A stretch of 9,606 nt of DNA. Source: Chloroflexota bacterium (GTDB lineage Bacteria > Chloroflexota > Dehalococcoidia > Lucifugimonadales > JADFKI01). This document shows, piece by piece, positions 1 to 6,229 of the stretch. The position numbers and the translations under genes were made by a program. Numbering within the stretch: the stretch's first letter is position 1; every line of letters begins with the position of its first letter. Under the pieces are notes generated by a model, which did no database searches, was not told the origin of the DNA, and was given only the letters and a program-made list of their open reading frames with translations. The stretch is taken from positions 1 to 9,606 of the forward strand of contig JADFKI010000134.1 of NCBI GenBank assembly GCA_022565015.1. The letters are read 5' to 3'.

Positions 1-1545
1 CACCGTGATCTCAGAGCCAGGCTGAGAGTATTTGATGCTGTTGCTCAGTAGGTTGGATAGGACCCTACAGACCTGATCGTAGTCCACGAACACCTCGGGA
101 AGCTCCAGCGCTACGTCGACCGTAATATCGTGACGGCCGCCCAAACGGGAGCGAGCAACTCTTTTTATGCAGTCGCCGGTGATATCGGCAAGGTGGCACT
201 GCTCAGGGTCCAGGGGCATGGAGCCCGCTTCGATTCTCGACATGTCCAGGAGGTTGCCCACAAGCTCCGTCATCTCGTCCGCCTCCTCGTCTATGGAGGC
301 CACGTATTCCAACAAGGTATCGATATCCCTTGGACCCTTCTCCAGCATCAACGTGCTGGCCAGACCCTTGATAGTGGACAGCGGACCCTTGAGGTCATGG
401 CTGATCATGGATAGGAACTCGGCCTTGAGCCGCTCGACCTCTTGCAGGGCGGTGATGTCCTCAAACACGGCAATGGCCGCGGAGACCTCGCCATTCTCGC
501 CATAGACCGGCGCGGCGTTTACTATCGTCGGTATCTCTCTTCCGTCGGAAAAGCTGAGGACTACCTCCACGCCCCTGGAGACCACGCCGTCACTGAGGGC
601 CCGCTGCAGCGGAAGCTCGTCAGGGCTGAAGATCGAGCCGTTGGGCCTACGGTAAACGGCGGCCTGCTCGTAGCGTTGCCTGCCTTGTCCCTGGACCAGT
701 CGGCGGCCCAGAATACGCTCGGCCTCCTGATTCGCCAGGACGATCAGGCCGTCGGGGGCGTCGACCACCACTACGGCCGCTGCCGAGCTCTCGATGATAG
801 CGCGAAGCCTTCGCTGTTCTTGCTCGGCCTGCCGCCGCAGAAGCGACTCGCGAGCATATAGATTCGAGCTTTCGATGGCTATGGCGGCGTATCGTGCGAA
901 CGCCTCCATCACCTCCTGGTCGCGCTCCGAGAACTCGTCGGCGCCGATCTTGTTCGTCAGGTAGAGATTGCCCAGACTCACGTCGCCGAGTAAGATCGGC
1001 ACCCCGAGCATCGCCTTCATCTTCGGATGGTTCGCAGGGTATCCCACGGCATCAGGAGATCGTGCAATGTCCGGTATGCGTATTGCCTTACGCTGCTTGT
1101 GGAGCACCCCAAGAAGGCCTCTGCCGGCGGGTGGGTCGCCGATGGACATTCTGACTTCCTCGGAGATACCGGAGGTTATGAATCTTTCGACATGGCCGGA
1201 ATTGTCCATGACGGCAAGCGCCGCATACTCCGCGTTTGCCAGGCTGCGAGCGAGACTGGGTATGGATTCCAGCACCTCTTCCGCCGCGCCTGACCCTATT
1301 CCGTTTGCTATACCGTACATTTCCTGAGCTGAGGGCTGTTCGGCTATCCTGCCGTCTCCGTATTGGAGGCGCTTCTGACGGTATTCATCGATCTGGGGCT
1401 CCGTGAACCGCATGAAGCCGCCCGGCGTGACGAACTCCGGCGTCACCTCGCCACGCTTCACGGCCCTGGACAGTGTGGCGTGGTGAATTCCAATCCTGGC
1501 GGCGGCCTTTCGCAGGGAGAGATAATCTGTTTTGGAATCGGCCAT
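1..1545 (-). CDS. HTH-GAF-PAS soluble sensor histidine kinase, C-terminus cut by window edge
   Basis: The reading frame is open from ATG at 1545 to the left edge: 515 codons with no stop. In order it shows an excisionase/MerR-like helix-turn-helix (about residues 9-59, SLRKAAARIGIHHATLSRAV, then a GGFMRFTEPQ wing), a GAF domain (about 90-228, with LGVPILLGDVSLGNLYLTNK), a PAS domain (about 246-366, ending in FEDIT), a dimerisation/phosphoacceptor domain with H-box SHDLKGPL (phospho-acceptor His383), and the start of the HATPase domain with N-box NLLSNSIKYS (498-507). The G boxes lie outside the window. There is no membrane segment, so it should sense a cytoplasmic signal through GAF/PAS and pass phosphate to an unseen response regulator. 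The start is supported by AAAAGGG just upstream and by the helix-turn-helix beginning at once. Having DNA-binding and kinase domains in one chain is unusual. Ligand and partner are unknown. Confidence 0.9.
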   Translation of the reverse strand, partial: MADSKTDYLSLRKAAARIGIHHATLSRAVKRGEVTPEFVTPGGFMRFTEPQIDEYRQKRLQYGDGRIAEQPSAQEMYGIANGIGSGAAEEVLESIPSLARSLANAEYAALAVMDNSGHVERFITSGISEEVRMSIGDPPAGRGLLGVLHKQRKAIRIPDIARSPDAVGYPANHPKMKAMLGVPILLGDVSLGNLYLTNKIGADEFSERDQEVMEAFARYAAIAIESSNLYARESLLRRQAEQEQRRLRAIIESSAAAVVVVDAPDGLIVLANQEAERILGRRLVQGQGRQRYEQAAVYRRPNGSIFSPDELPLQRALSDGVVSRGVEVVLSFSDGREIPTIVNAAPVYGENGEVSAAIAVFEDITALQEVERLKAEFLSMISHDLKGPLSTIKGLASTLMLEKGPRDIDTLLEYVASIDEEADEMTELVGNLLDMSRIEAGSMPLDPEQCHLADITGDCIKRVARSRLGGRHDITVDVALELPEVFVDYDQVCRVLSNLLSNSIKYSQPGSEITV

Positions 1546-1574
1546 TGAACCCTTTTCGGCGATCGGGATCTAGC

Positions 1575-1591
1575 TTGGTGCGTTTGGTGCG
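1575..1591. repeat. Two direct repeats TTGGTGCG between -10 box and start codon, candidate operator
   Basis: TTGGTGCG occurs at 1575-1582 and again at 1584-1591, with a 9-base period. The pair abuts the -10 box of the kinase promoter and covers the expected transcription start. Such placement would suit a repressor site, and the downstream product itself has a helix-turn-helix. Regulation is inference; a repeat this short could arise by chance. Confidence 0.35.
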
Positions 1592-1620
1592 ATTATACCT
1601 TGAGCATTCGCGGGCGGCAA
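1592..1620 (-). promoter_or_regulatory. Sigma70-type promoter of the histidine kinase gene
   Basis: Read on the minus strand, a perfect TATAAT (1597-1592) lies exactly 17 bases after TTGCCG (1620-1615), which matches 4 of 6 bases of the -35 consensus. Transcription would begin near 1585, giving a leader of about 40 bases before the ATG at 1545. The promoter sits in the 82-base gap after nfo, so the kinase can be expressed separately from nfo. The assignment rests on consensus matching only. Confidence 0.7.
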
Positions 1621-1627
1621 GAATACA

Positions 1628-2485
1628 TTAGCATATTGGCACGTCCAATCGCGTCCTGATTTCTTTAAGCCTGTCGAGATTTACCTTGTCCGGCCCTTTC
1701 TTGTCAACTCCGGGCACTTCGAGAAGGAAGGGTACGTCTCGAAAAGCCGAATGTCCCATGATCGTCTGAAATCCATCGAGGCCGATGTGCCCCTCGCCGA
1801 TGTTCTCGTGACGGTCCACGCCCGAGCCGAGCTCCACCTTGGCGTCGTTGGCGTGCACTACGACCAGCCTGTCCAGACCGATCTCATCGTCGAACTCCTT
1901 CATCGCCGCGTCAATGGCGTCTGGGTCGGCGATGTTGTATCCGGCGGCGAAGGCGTGCTCGGTATCCAGGCAGATCTTGATGCGGTCGCTGTCCACGGCC
2001 TTTATCATGCGGCCCAACTCTTGAAACGATGCGCCAATCTGGGCGCCCATGCCCGCGCAATTCTCGATGATGAGCTGAACGTCTTCCGGGCTGTTGGAGA
2101 GCACTTCGTTCAGTGCGGCCGCGGCCTGGTCGAGCACGGCATCGAACCCGACGCCCTTGTGGCTGCCCGAGTGGAATATGACGCCCTTCGCGCCTAGCTC
2201 TCCGGCTGCGTTCATGTGCTGAGTGAGCGACTGGACCGATTTTTCGACCAGCTCCGGCGTGCCGCCGACGTTGACGAGGTAGCTGCCGTGAAGAAAGATG
2301 GGCCCCAGCCCGACCTCTCGCGATTTTTCGTGGAAGGCGACAAGATGCTCCTCCTTCGGAGGCTTGAACGCCCATGCACGAGGCGAAGACGCAAATATCT
2401 GTATGGCCTCCGCACCGATCTCTTGGGCACGGTCCACGGCATTGTGAACTCCGCCGGCGGTGGAGACGTGCGCTCCCAGTTTCAT
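1628..2485 (-). CDS. nfo: Endonuclease IV (AP endonuclease)
   Basis: This 285-residue protein is a full-length endonuclease IV, the usual size for the family. The enzyme cuts DNA 5' of abasic sites and removes blocked 3' ends during base excision repair, using three zinc ions in a TIM barrel. The start MKLGAHVSTAGG is typical. All nine metal ligands can be matched by motif to those of E. coli Nfo: His66 (HGSYLVN), His105 (HSGSHKG), Glu141 (IENCAG), Asp174 and His177 (CLDTEHAFAAG), His211 (HANDAK), Asp224 and His226 (DRHENIGEG), and Glu256 (LLEVPG). Two adjacent ATGs exist; the second (2485) is preferred because it lies 7 bases from the AAGGAG site, against 4 for the first (2488), and gives the canonical N-terminus. 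The frame stays open far upstream to 4054, but that part is antisense to two real genes. Confidence 0.97.
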   Translation of the reverse strand: MKLGAHVSTAGGVHNAVDRAQEIGAEAIQIFASSPRAWAFKPPKEEHLVAFHEKSREVGLGPIFLHGSYLVNVGGTPELVEKSVQSLTQHMNAAGELGAKGVIFHSGSHKGVGFDAVLDQAAAALNEVLSNSPEDVQLIIENCAGMGAQIGASFQELGRMIKAVDSDRIKICLDTEHAFAAGYNIADPDAIDAAMKEFDDEIGLDRLVVVHANDAKVELGSGVDRHENIGEGHIGLDGFQTIMGHSAFRDVPFLLEVPGVDKKGPDKVNLDRLKEIRTRLDVPIC

Positions 2486-2492
2486 CATGAAA

Positions 2493-2498
2493 CTCCTT
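2493..2498 (-). promoter_or_regulatory. Ribosome binding site of nfo (AAGGAG)
   Basis: AAGGAG on the minus strand is 4 bases from ATG 2488 and 7 bases from ATG 2485. It favours the second ATG and rules out the much longer upstream extension of the same frame as the translated product. Confidence 0.8.
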
Positions 2499-2543
2499 TT
2501 TAATGAAAAGCTGTCGCAACTTCCTCTCGCAAGGGGCTGTAGG

Positions 2544-2549
2544 ATTATA
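2544..2549 (-). promoter_or_regulatory. -10 box of the nfo promoter
   Basis: A perfect TATAAT is read on the minus strand about 60 bases before the nfo start, giving a leader of roughly 50 bases. At 17-base spacing the -35 hexamer would be GGGAAT, a poor match, so the promoter may be weak or helped by an activator. Consensus matching only. Confidence 0.55.
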
Positions 2550-2618
2550 CGCGATGGCGTCATCAAATTCCCTGAATGGCTGCCGCATTCCCGGAGCGCC
2601 GTCGTCGAATGCAAATCT

Positions 2619-2633
2619 GGTATCCTGATATCC
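2619..2633 (+). promoter_or_regulatory. Possible extended -10 promoter of the oxidoreductase pair, with inverted repeat
   Basis: TGGTATCCT (2618-2626) resembles an extended -10 element about 70 bases before the ATG at 2696; no convincing -35 box lies 17 bases upstream. It is embedded in a small inverted repeat, TATC-CT-GATA (2621-2630), which could be an operator. Both readings are tentative. The 2486-2695 region is the divergent control region between nfo and the oxidoreductase unit and appears to hold no gene. Confidence 0.3.
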
Positions 2634-2695
2634 GTCAGTATCGGGTCAAACCCACGATTTCCCGTCCGGAAAACCTTGGAAAGGAAGCGAAGAAG

Positions 2696-3595
2696 ATGCC
2701 ACTGAAAACGATAGGAATAATGAGTCCAGGCGACATGGGCCATGCCGTCGGACGAGCGCTGGGGGACAACGGCTTCGATGTTATCACATGCCTGGAGGGC
2801 CGGAGCGAACGTACCCGCACGCTCGCCAAGCAGGGCAACTTCAGGGACGTTTCCAGTATGGAGGAGCTGGTCTCTCAGGCCGATCTGATCATGTGCATAC
2901 TGGTGCCGGCACAGGCGGAACCGGCCGCACTCAGGGTCGCGGAGGCCATGAGGTCCACGGGCCAAGACACTTATTACGCCGACTGCAACGCGGTCTCGCC
3001 GCAGACCTCGCTGCGGTTGGCCGACATCATCAACGCGGCGGGCGGGCGCTTCATCGATGGTGGGATCATAGGCGGTCCCCCGGGTAGAGGCGCGCCGCCG
3101 AGGTTCTACGTTTCCGGACCGGACGCGGCCGTAGTCTCGGCGCTGGACGGCAAAGGCATTACGGTGAGGGCCATAGGCGACGAGTTGGGCAAGGCGTCCG
3201 GCATCAAGATGTGCTATGCGGCGCTGACCAAGGGGACTTCTACGCTTCAGATCGCATTGCTTTCCGCCGCGGAATCCATGGGGCTTACGGAGGACTTGAG
3301 AAAGGAATTCGAGTCGAGCCAGCCCAACGCGCTGAAACAGATGGACACCGGAATTTCTCGATTGCCCCCCAACGCGCACCGATGGATCGGCGAAATGGAG
3401 GAGATCGCGGCCACATTCGAGCATCTGGGCGTGACGCCGTTCTTTCACCAGGCCGCCGCGGAGGTCTACCGCCTCTTGAGCCGCACCGAGTTCGCACAGG
3501 AGACTCCGGAGACCGTGGATAGGGACAGGCCGACGATAGAAACGATTCGGGCCGTCGTAGAGCTGCTTCCATCTTACGCAGAGACGGCGGATTAG
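2696..3595 (+). CDS. NAD(P)-dependent oxidoreductase, 6PGDH/beta-hydroxyacid dehydrogenase-like with DUF1932 domain
   Basis: This 299-residue protein starts with a Rossmann dinucleotide-binding fold (IGIMSPGDMGHAVGRAL, residues 6-22), the signature of 6-phosphogluconate and beta-hydroxyacid dehydrogenases. A glycine-rich loop follows at 122-132 (GGIIGGPPGRG). The C-terminal half is helical and resembles DUF1932 (about 190-260). Lys171, in GKASGIKMCYAALTKG, matches the catalytic lysine of the superfamily; the asparagine(s) that normally follow it by three or four residues are Tyr/Ala here. The likely reaction is NAD(P)-linked oxidation of a hydroxyacid or reduction of the matching keto acid; substrate unknown. 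The frame is open from 2576, but ATG 2696 is chosen because the Rossmann fold begins immediately and AAGGA lies about 10 bases upstream. It is followed after 7 bases by a zinc alcohol dehydrogenase, almost certainly co-transcribed. Confidence 0.9.
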   Translation: MPLKTIGIMSPGDMGHAVGRALGDNGFDVITCLEGRSERTRTLAKQGNFRDVSSMEELVSQADLIMCILVPAQAEPAALRVAEAMRSTGQDTYYADCNAVSPQTSLRLADIINAAGGRFIDGGIIGGPPGRGAPPRFYVSGPDAAVVSALDGKGITVRAIGDELGKASGIKMCYAALTKGTSTLQIALLSAAESMGLTEDLRKEFESSQPNALKQMDTGISRLPPNAHRWIGEMEEIAATFEHLGVTPFFHQAAAEVYRLLSRTEFAQETPETVDRDRPTIETIRAVVELLPSYAETAD

Positions 3596-3602
3596 CCTCG
3601 CC

Positions 3603-4631
3603 ATGAAGGTCCTCGTACTCAAAGAGCCGGGCGACGAGCCGGAGCTGGTTCTCGCCGACGCACCGGACCCCGTCCCAGGGCCTCGTGATGTCGTCGTCCA
3701 GGTGGCGGCCTGCGGCTTCTGCCGGCACGATGTTGCCGTGATGGCGGGAGTGTTGCGAAGGGGAGTCAAGCCCGACGTAGTGCTTGGCCACGAGGTCTCA
3801 GGCACCGTCGTCGATGTGGGGGCCGACGTCGAGAAGGTGAAGCCTGGCGACTTCGTCGTCGCCGCGCTGACTACGTTCTGTGGAGAATGCGAGCGCTGCA
3901 CGTCCGGACGAGAGTACCGCTGCTTCCAGGCCCAGGGACTGGGGCACGCCATCGACGGCGGATTCGCACAGTTCGTTAACCTTCCCGAAAGAGGGGCCGT
4001 GCCCATACCCCGCGACGCGGACCTGCTTGGAGCATCAATACTGGCCTGTCCCATCGGTGTGGCCGTTCAGGCCCTGGAAGACGTGGCCGCGCTGAGGAAG
4101 GGCGAGACGGTCCTGGTAGTCGGTTCCGGCGGCGGAGTGGGGCTCCATGCGGTCCAGGTAGCCGGGGCGATGGGTGCGCGGGTCCTGGCGGTTACCACGT
4201 CGGCCGACAAAGTGGCCCGTATCGAGGAGCACACCTCAGCGGAGGTCATACTGGCGGGTGAGCTCGATTTCGCGGAGATTGCGATGGCGCTTACGGAAGA
4301 CGTTGGCGTCGATGTAATCATCAACCCCGTCGGCTCCGCGGTATTCGAATCGTGCCTGCGGTCGATGGCCCAGTTCGGCAGAATGGTCCTGCTCGGGGAG
4401 ATCACGGGAGGGCACGTGAGCCTGAACCCGGTAGAAGTGCTCTTCCGGGACGCGGCCATTCTGGGCTCGACAGGGGCCTCCGTCCGTCACATTGCCGAGG
4501 CCGCCGAGCTTGTGGGCAAGGAAGAGGTCACGCCGGTCATATCGAACACCTATGCGTTGAGTGAGGCCGCAGAGGCCTACAGAGAGATTCGCGCCGGCAG
4601 GACATTTGGAAGAGTGGTCCTGATACCTTGA
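3603..4631 (+). CDS. Zinc-dependent medium-chain alcohol dehydrogenase
   Basis: This 342-residue protein is a complete member of the medium-chain dehydrogenase/reductase superfamily. The GroES-like catalytic domain carries the expected zinc ligands Cys40 (GFCRHD), His63 and Glu64 (GHEVSG) and Cys149 (ACPIGVAV). Four cysteines, Cys93, Cys96, Cys99 and Cys107, match the structural-zinc lobe. The Rossmann domain has GSGGGVG (174-180). Its second strand ends VTTSADK without the acidic residue typical of NAD-specific enzymes, so NADP(H) use is possible. Position 42, usually the Ser/Thr proton relay after the first zinc cysteine, is His. It should interconvert an alcohol or polyol and a carbonyl; substrate unknown. 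The start is 7 bases after the upstream stop with no clear ribosome binding site, suggesting translational coupling. It converges on the gene ending at 4671; the 39 bases between show no convincing terminator hairpin. Confidence 0.94.
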   Translation: MKVLVLKEPGDEPELVLADAPDPVPGPRDVVVQVAACGFCRHDVAVMAGVLRRGVKPDVVLGHEVSGTVVDVGADVEKVKPGDFVVAALTTFCGECERCTSGREYRCFQAQGLGHAIDGGFAQFVNLPERGAVPIPRDADLLGASILACPIGVAVQALEDVAALRKGETVLVVGSGGGVGLHAVQVAGAMGARVLAVTTSADKVARIEEHTSAEVILAGELDFAEIAMALTEDVGVDVIINPVGSAVFESCLRSMAQFGRMVLLGEITGGHVSLNPVEVLFRDAAILGSTGASVRHIAEAAELVGKEEVTPVISNTYALSEAAEAYREIRAGRTFGRVVLIP

Positions 4632-4670
4632 TTTCCCGCGCCGCCGATCACCTGATTGACCGAGCTGTTG

Positions 4671-5204
4671 TTACCTTTTCAGGTTATCTTCGATGAACTT
4701 GCGGATCTTAGCTTCGTCAAAACTGTCGAGAGTCTCCAGCCTGCCGGGGGCGGCCAATGCTATTTTGGCGTCCATCGTTGGATAGGGCGCAAGATAGACG
4801 TTATCAGGATAGGGATCGACAATTTTGATTAGCTCGTCAACGAGGCCGGGCTCACAGTCGTAGTCGATGCAGTTGTACTGTACGAGCATGTTGCCCACTT
4901 TGTGGCTACTACCTCCACGCTCCATGACATGCTCTTGAATCGGTCTGGGGATTGGCGCCGAGTTGATCTGGGTTGGGGGAAACTGCTCGCTGTGTCCGGG
5001 GCCGAACTCAGTGGGTGGAAGCTCTTTCTGGACTATCCCTATCAAGACGAAAACTCCGACGACCGCCGCGGCGGCGGCTATGCCGCCAACGATAATGAGC
5101 ATGTTCCTGCCACTATTGCGAAATCGTGCGGACCGGGATTCTTTTTGCCGCCGTCCTAGCGCTTGCTGTCTCCGTTCGTACCGTGCCTTCCTATCTGTTG
5201 CCAC
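4671..5204 (-). CDS. Membrane-anchored DUF3105-like protein of unknown function
   Basis: This 177-residue protein has a very basic N-terminal tail (1-34), one transmembrane helix (about 35-58, MLIIVGGIAAAAAVVGVFVL), a proline-rich linker, and a C-terminal domain with YNCIDYDCE (110-118), then APYPTMDAKIALAAPGRLET (139-158) and a terminal helix. This layout matches DUF3105 proteins; charge distribution places the C-terminal domain outside the cell. The LEHG-type stretch expected before the VQYNC strand is replaced by HKVG, so it is a divergent member. Cys112 and Cys117 could form a disulphide or bind a metal (inference). The start is GTG at 5204, supported by AAAGGA 9 bases upstream. An out-of-frame ATG at 5214 opens a 7-codon frame crossing this start. 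It lies 65 bases downstream of secF on the same strand, probably the last gene of the operon. Function is not known. Confidence 0.75.
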   Translation of the reverse strand: MATDRKARYERRQQALGRRQKESRSARFRNSGRNMLIIVGGIAAAAAVVGVFVLIGIVQKELPPTEFGPGHSEQFPPTQINSAPIPRPIQEHVMERGGSSHKVGNMLVQYNCIDYDCEPGLVDELIKIVDPYPDNVYLAPYPTMDAKIALAAPGRLETLDSFDEAKIRKFIEDNLKR

Positions 5205-5213
5205 CGTGTCCCA

Positions 5214-5219
5214 TCCTTT
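5214..5219 (-). promoter_or_regulatory. Ribosome binding site supporting a GTG start for the DUF3105-like gene
   Basis: AAAGGA on the minus strand is 9 bases from the GTG at 5204. The nearby ATG at 5214 is out of frame and meets a stop after seven codons, so GTG is the credible start. Confidence 0.5.
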
Positions 5220-5269
5220 GCGCCTTCACCGTCGTCTGTTTAATCTCTCTAACGGATATTCCCTCGGCG

Positions 5270-6226
5270 CTAGCGCGATGCCACCGCCGTGGTGCGACGA
5301 CGCAGCCCAACGCGCGCCAAAATCTTTCCAAAGTCCCCCAACTCCCAGGCCACGAGGAACTGGGAGGCTATGCCGATCGAGCTATAGGTCCCCGCGATTA
5401 CGCCTATGACCAGCACAAGCAGGAAGGAGCGAATGGTCGGCCCTCCGAACAGGAACAGGGCCATCAGCGTGAAGAGCAGGGTCAGGCTGGTGTTCAACGA
5501 GCGTCCCAGCGTCTCGGCGATGCTGATGTTCACCGTCTGCTCGAATCGTCGGTTGGGATACAGGATGATGTTCTCTCTCAGGCGGTCGAAAACCACGATG
5601 GTGTCGTTGACGCTGTAGCCTATGACGGTGAGCACGGCGATGAGAAAGAACGTATTCACTTCAACGTCGGCGACAACGCCAAGTATGGCGAAGATTCCCA
5701 CTACGATCACCGCGTCGTGAATAAGTGCGACGATGGCGGCGATTCCGTACCTGAAGGGATTTGGCACCGCGCGGAAGGCCCACCAGAGGAATATGAATAT
5801 GCCCACCGTGGCCAGGGCTACGGCGATCAGGCCGTTTCTTACGGTTTCACCCGCCACCACGGGCGACACCAGGTCGAACGATAGCACCGTGACGCCGCTG
5901 GGGGAAAGTCTGGCGCTTAGCTCGTCGACCAGGCTGTCCTTGTCCTCTTCGTTCAGCTCCTTGGTGCTGACGAAAAACGTATCCTCTCCCAGTCTCTGCA
6001 CGGTTGAATCGGCGAGATCCAGGCCGGGGAGTTCCATTTCGGCGAGGACGCTTCGCAGGTCCCTCTGCGCCACCGCATCTTCGAACTGCAGCGTCAGCGT
6101 CGAGCCGCCGGTGAAATCGATGCCCGGCTTTAGACCGGGGGCGATTATCAGAAATACCAGTCCGGGAAGTATGACTAGCGCGGAGATGAGAAAAAACCAG
6201 TATCTCTTGCCAACGAAATCTCTCAT
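5270..6226 (-). CDS. secF: Protein translocase subunit SecF
   Basis: SecF (318 residues, the usual length) pairs with SecD in a proton-driven membrane complex that pulls exported proteins out of the SecYEG channel. The sequence shows TM1 (about 8-29), a periplasm-side domain opening with PGIDFTGGS (34-42), then five further membrane segments (about 132-150, 161-183, 188-207, 246-262, 268-292). The hallmark GYSVNDTIVVFDRLREN (203-219) is intact, with Asp208 in the proton-path position, and ETLGRSLNTS (238-247) carries Arg242, the partner arginine in known SecDF structures. The C-terminus is short and basic. ATG 6226 is 3 bases past the secD stop, with AGAGGAG 7 bases upstream inside the end of secD, so the two are translated together. 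A 10-base palindrome (5267-5276) spans the stop codon but has no loop. Confidence 0.98.
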   Translation of the reverse strand: MRDFVGKRYWFFLISALVILPGLVFLIIAPGLKPGIDFTGGSTLTLQFEDAVAQRDLRSVLAEMELPGLDLADSTVQRLGEDTFFVSTKELNEEDKDSLVDELSARLSPSGVTVLSFDLVSPVVAGETVRNGLIAVALATVGIFIFLWWAFRAVPNPFRYGIAAIVALIHDAVIVVGIFAILGVVADVEVNTFFLIAVLTVIGYSVNDTIVVFDRLRENIILYPNRRFEQTVNISIAETLGRSLNTSLTLLFTLMALFLFGGPTIRSFLLVLVIGVIAGTYSSIGIASQFLVAWELGDFGKILARVGLRRRTTAVASR

Positions 6227-6229
6227 CTG

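Noticed and set aside
1751..2197. Plus-strand open frame of 148 codons opposite nfo
   Set aside because: It is a shadow of nfo in another frame, with no domain or ribosome binding site to support it.
2489..4054. In-frame upstream extension of nfo on the minus strand, making an apparent 808-residue protein
   Set aside because: The extension is antisense to two well-supported dehydrogenase genes, has no domain signature and low-complexity Arg/Ser/Pro composition. Endonuclease IV begins correctly at 2485 with a good ribosome binding site.
4632..4670. Bidirectional terminator between the convergent alcohol dehydrogenase and DUF3105-like genes
   Set aside because: Only a four-base inverted repeat (ATCA-CC-TGAT) is visible and it is too weak to call.
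5267..5276. Perfect 10-base palindrome GCGCTAGCGC at the secF stop codon as a terminator
   Set aside because: It has no loop and no run of T after it, and secF is followed closely by a same-strand gene; chance or a protein site is as likely.
5126..5884. Plus-strand open frame of 252 codons opposite secF and the DUF3105-like gene
   Set aside because: It is antisense to secF, whose motifs are unambiguous, and its translation shows no recognisable domain. Long antisense frames are common in GC-rich coding DNA.
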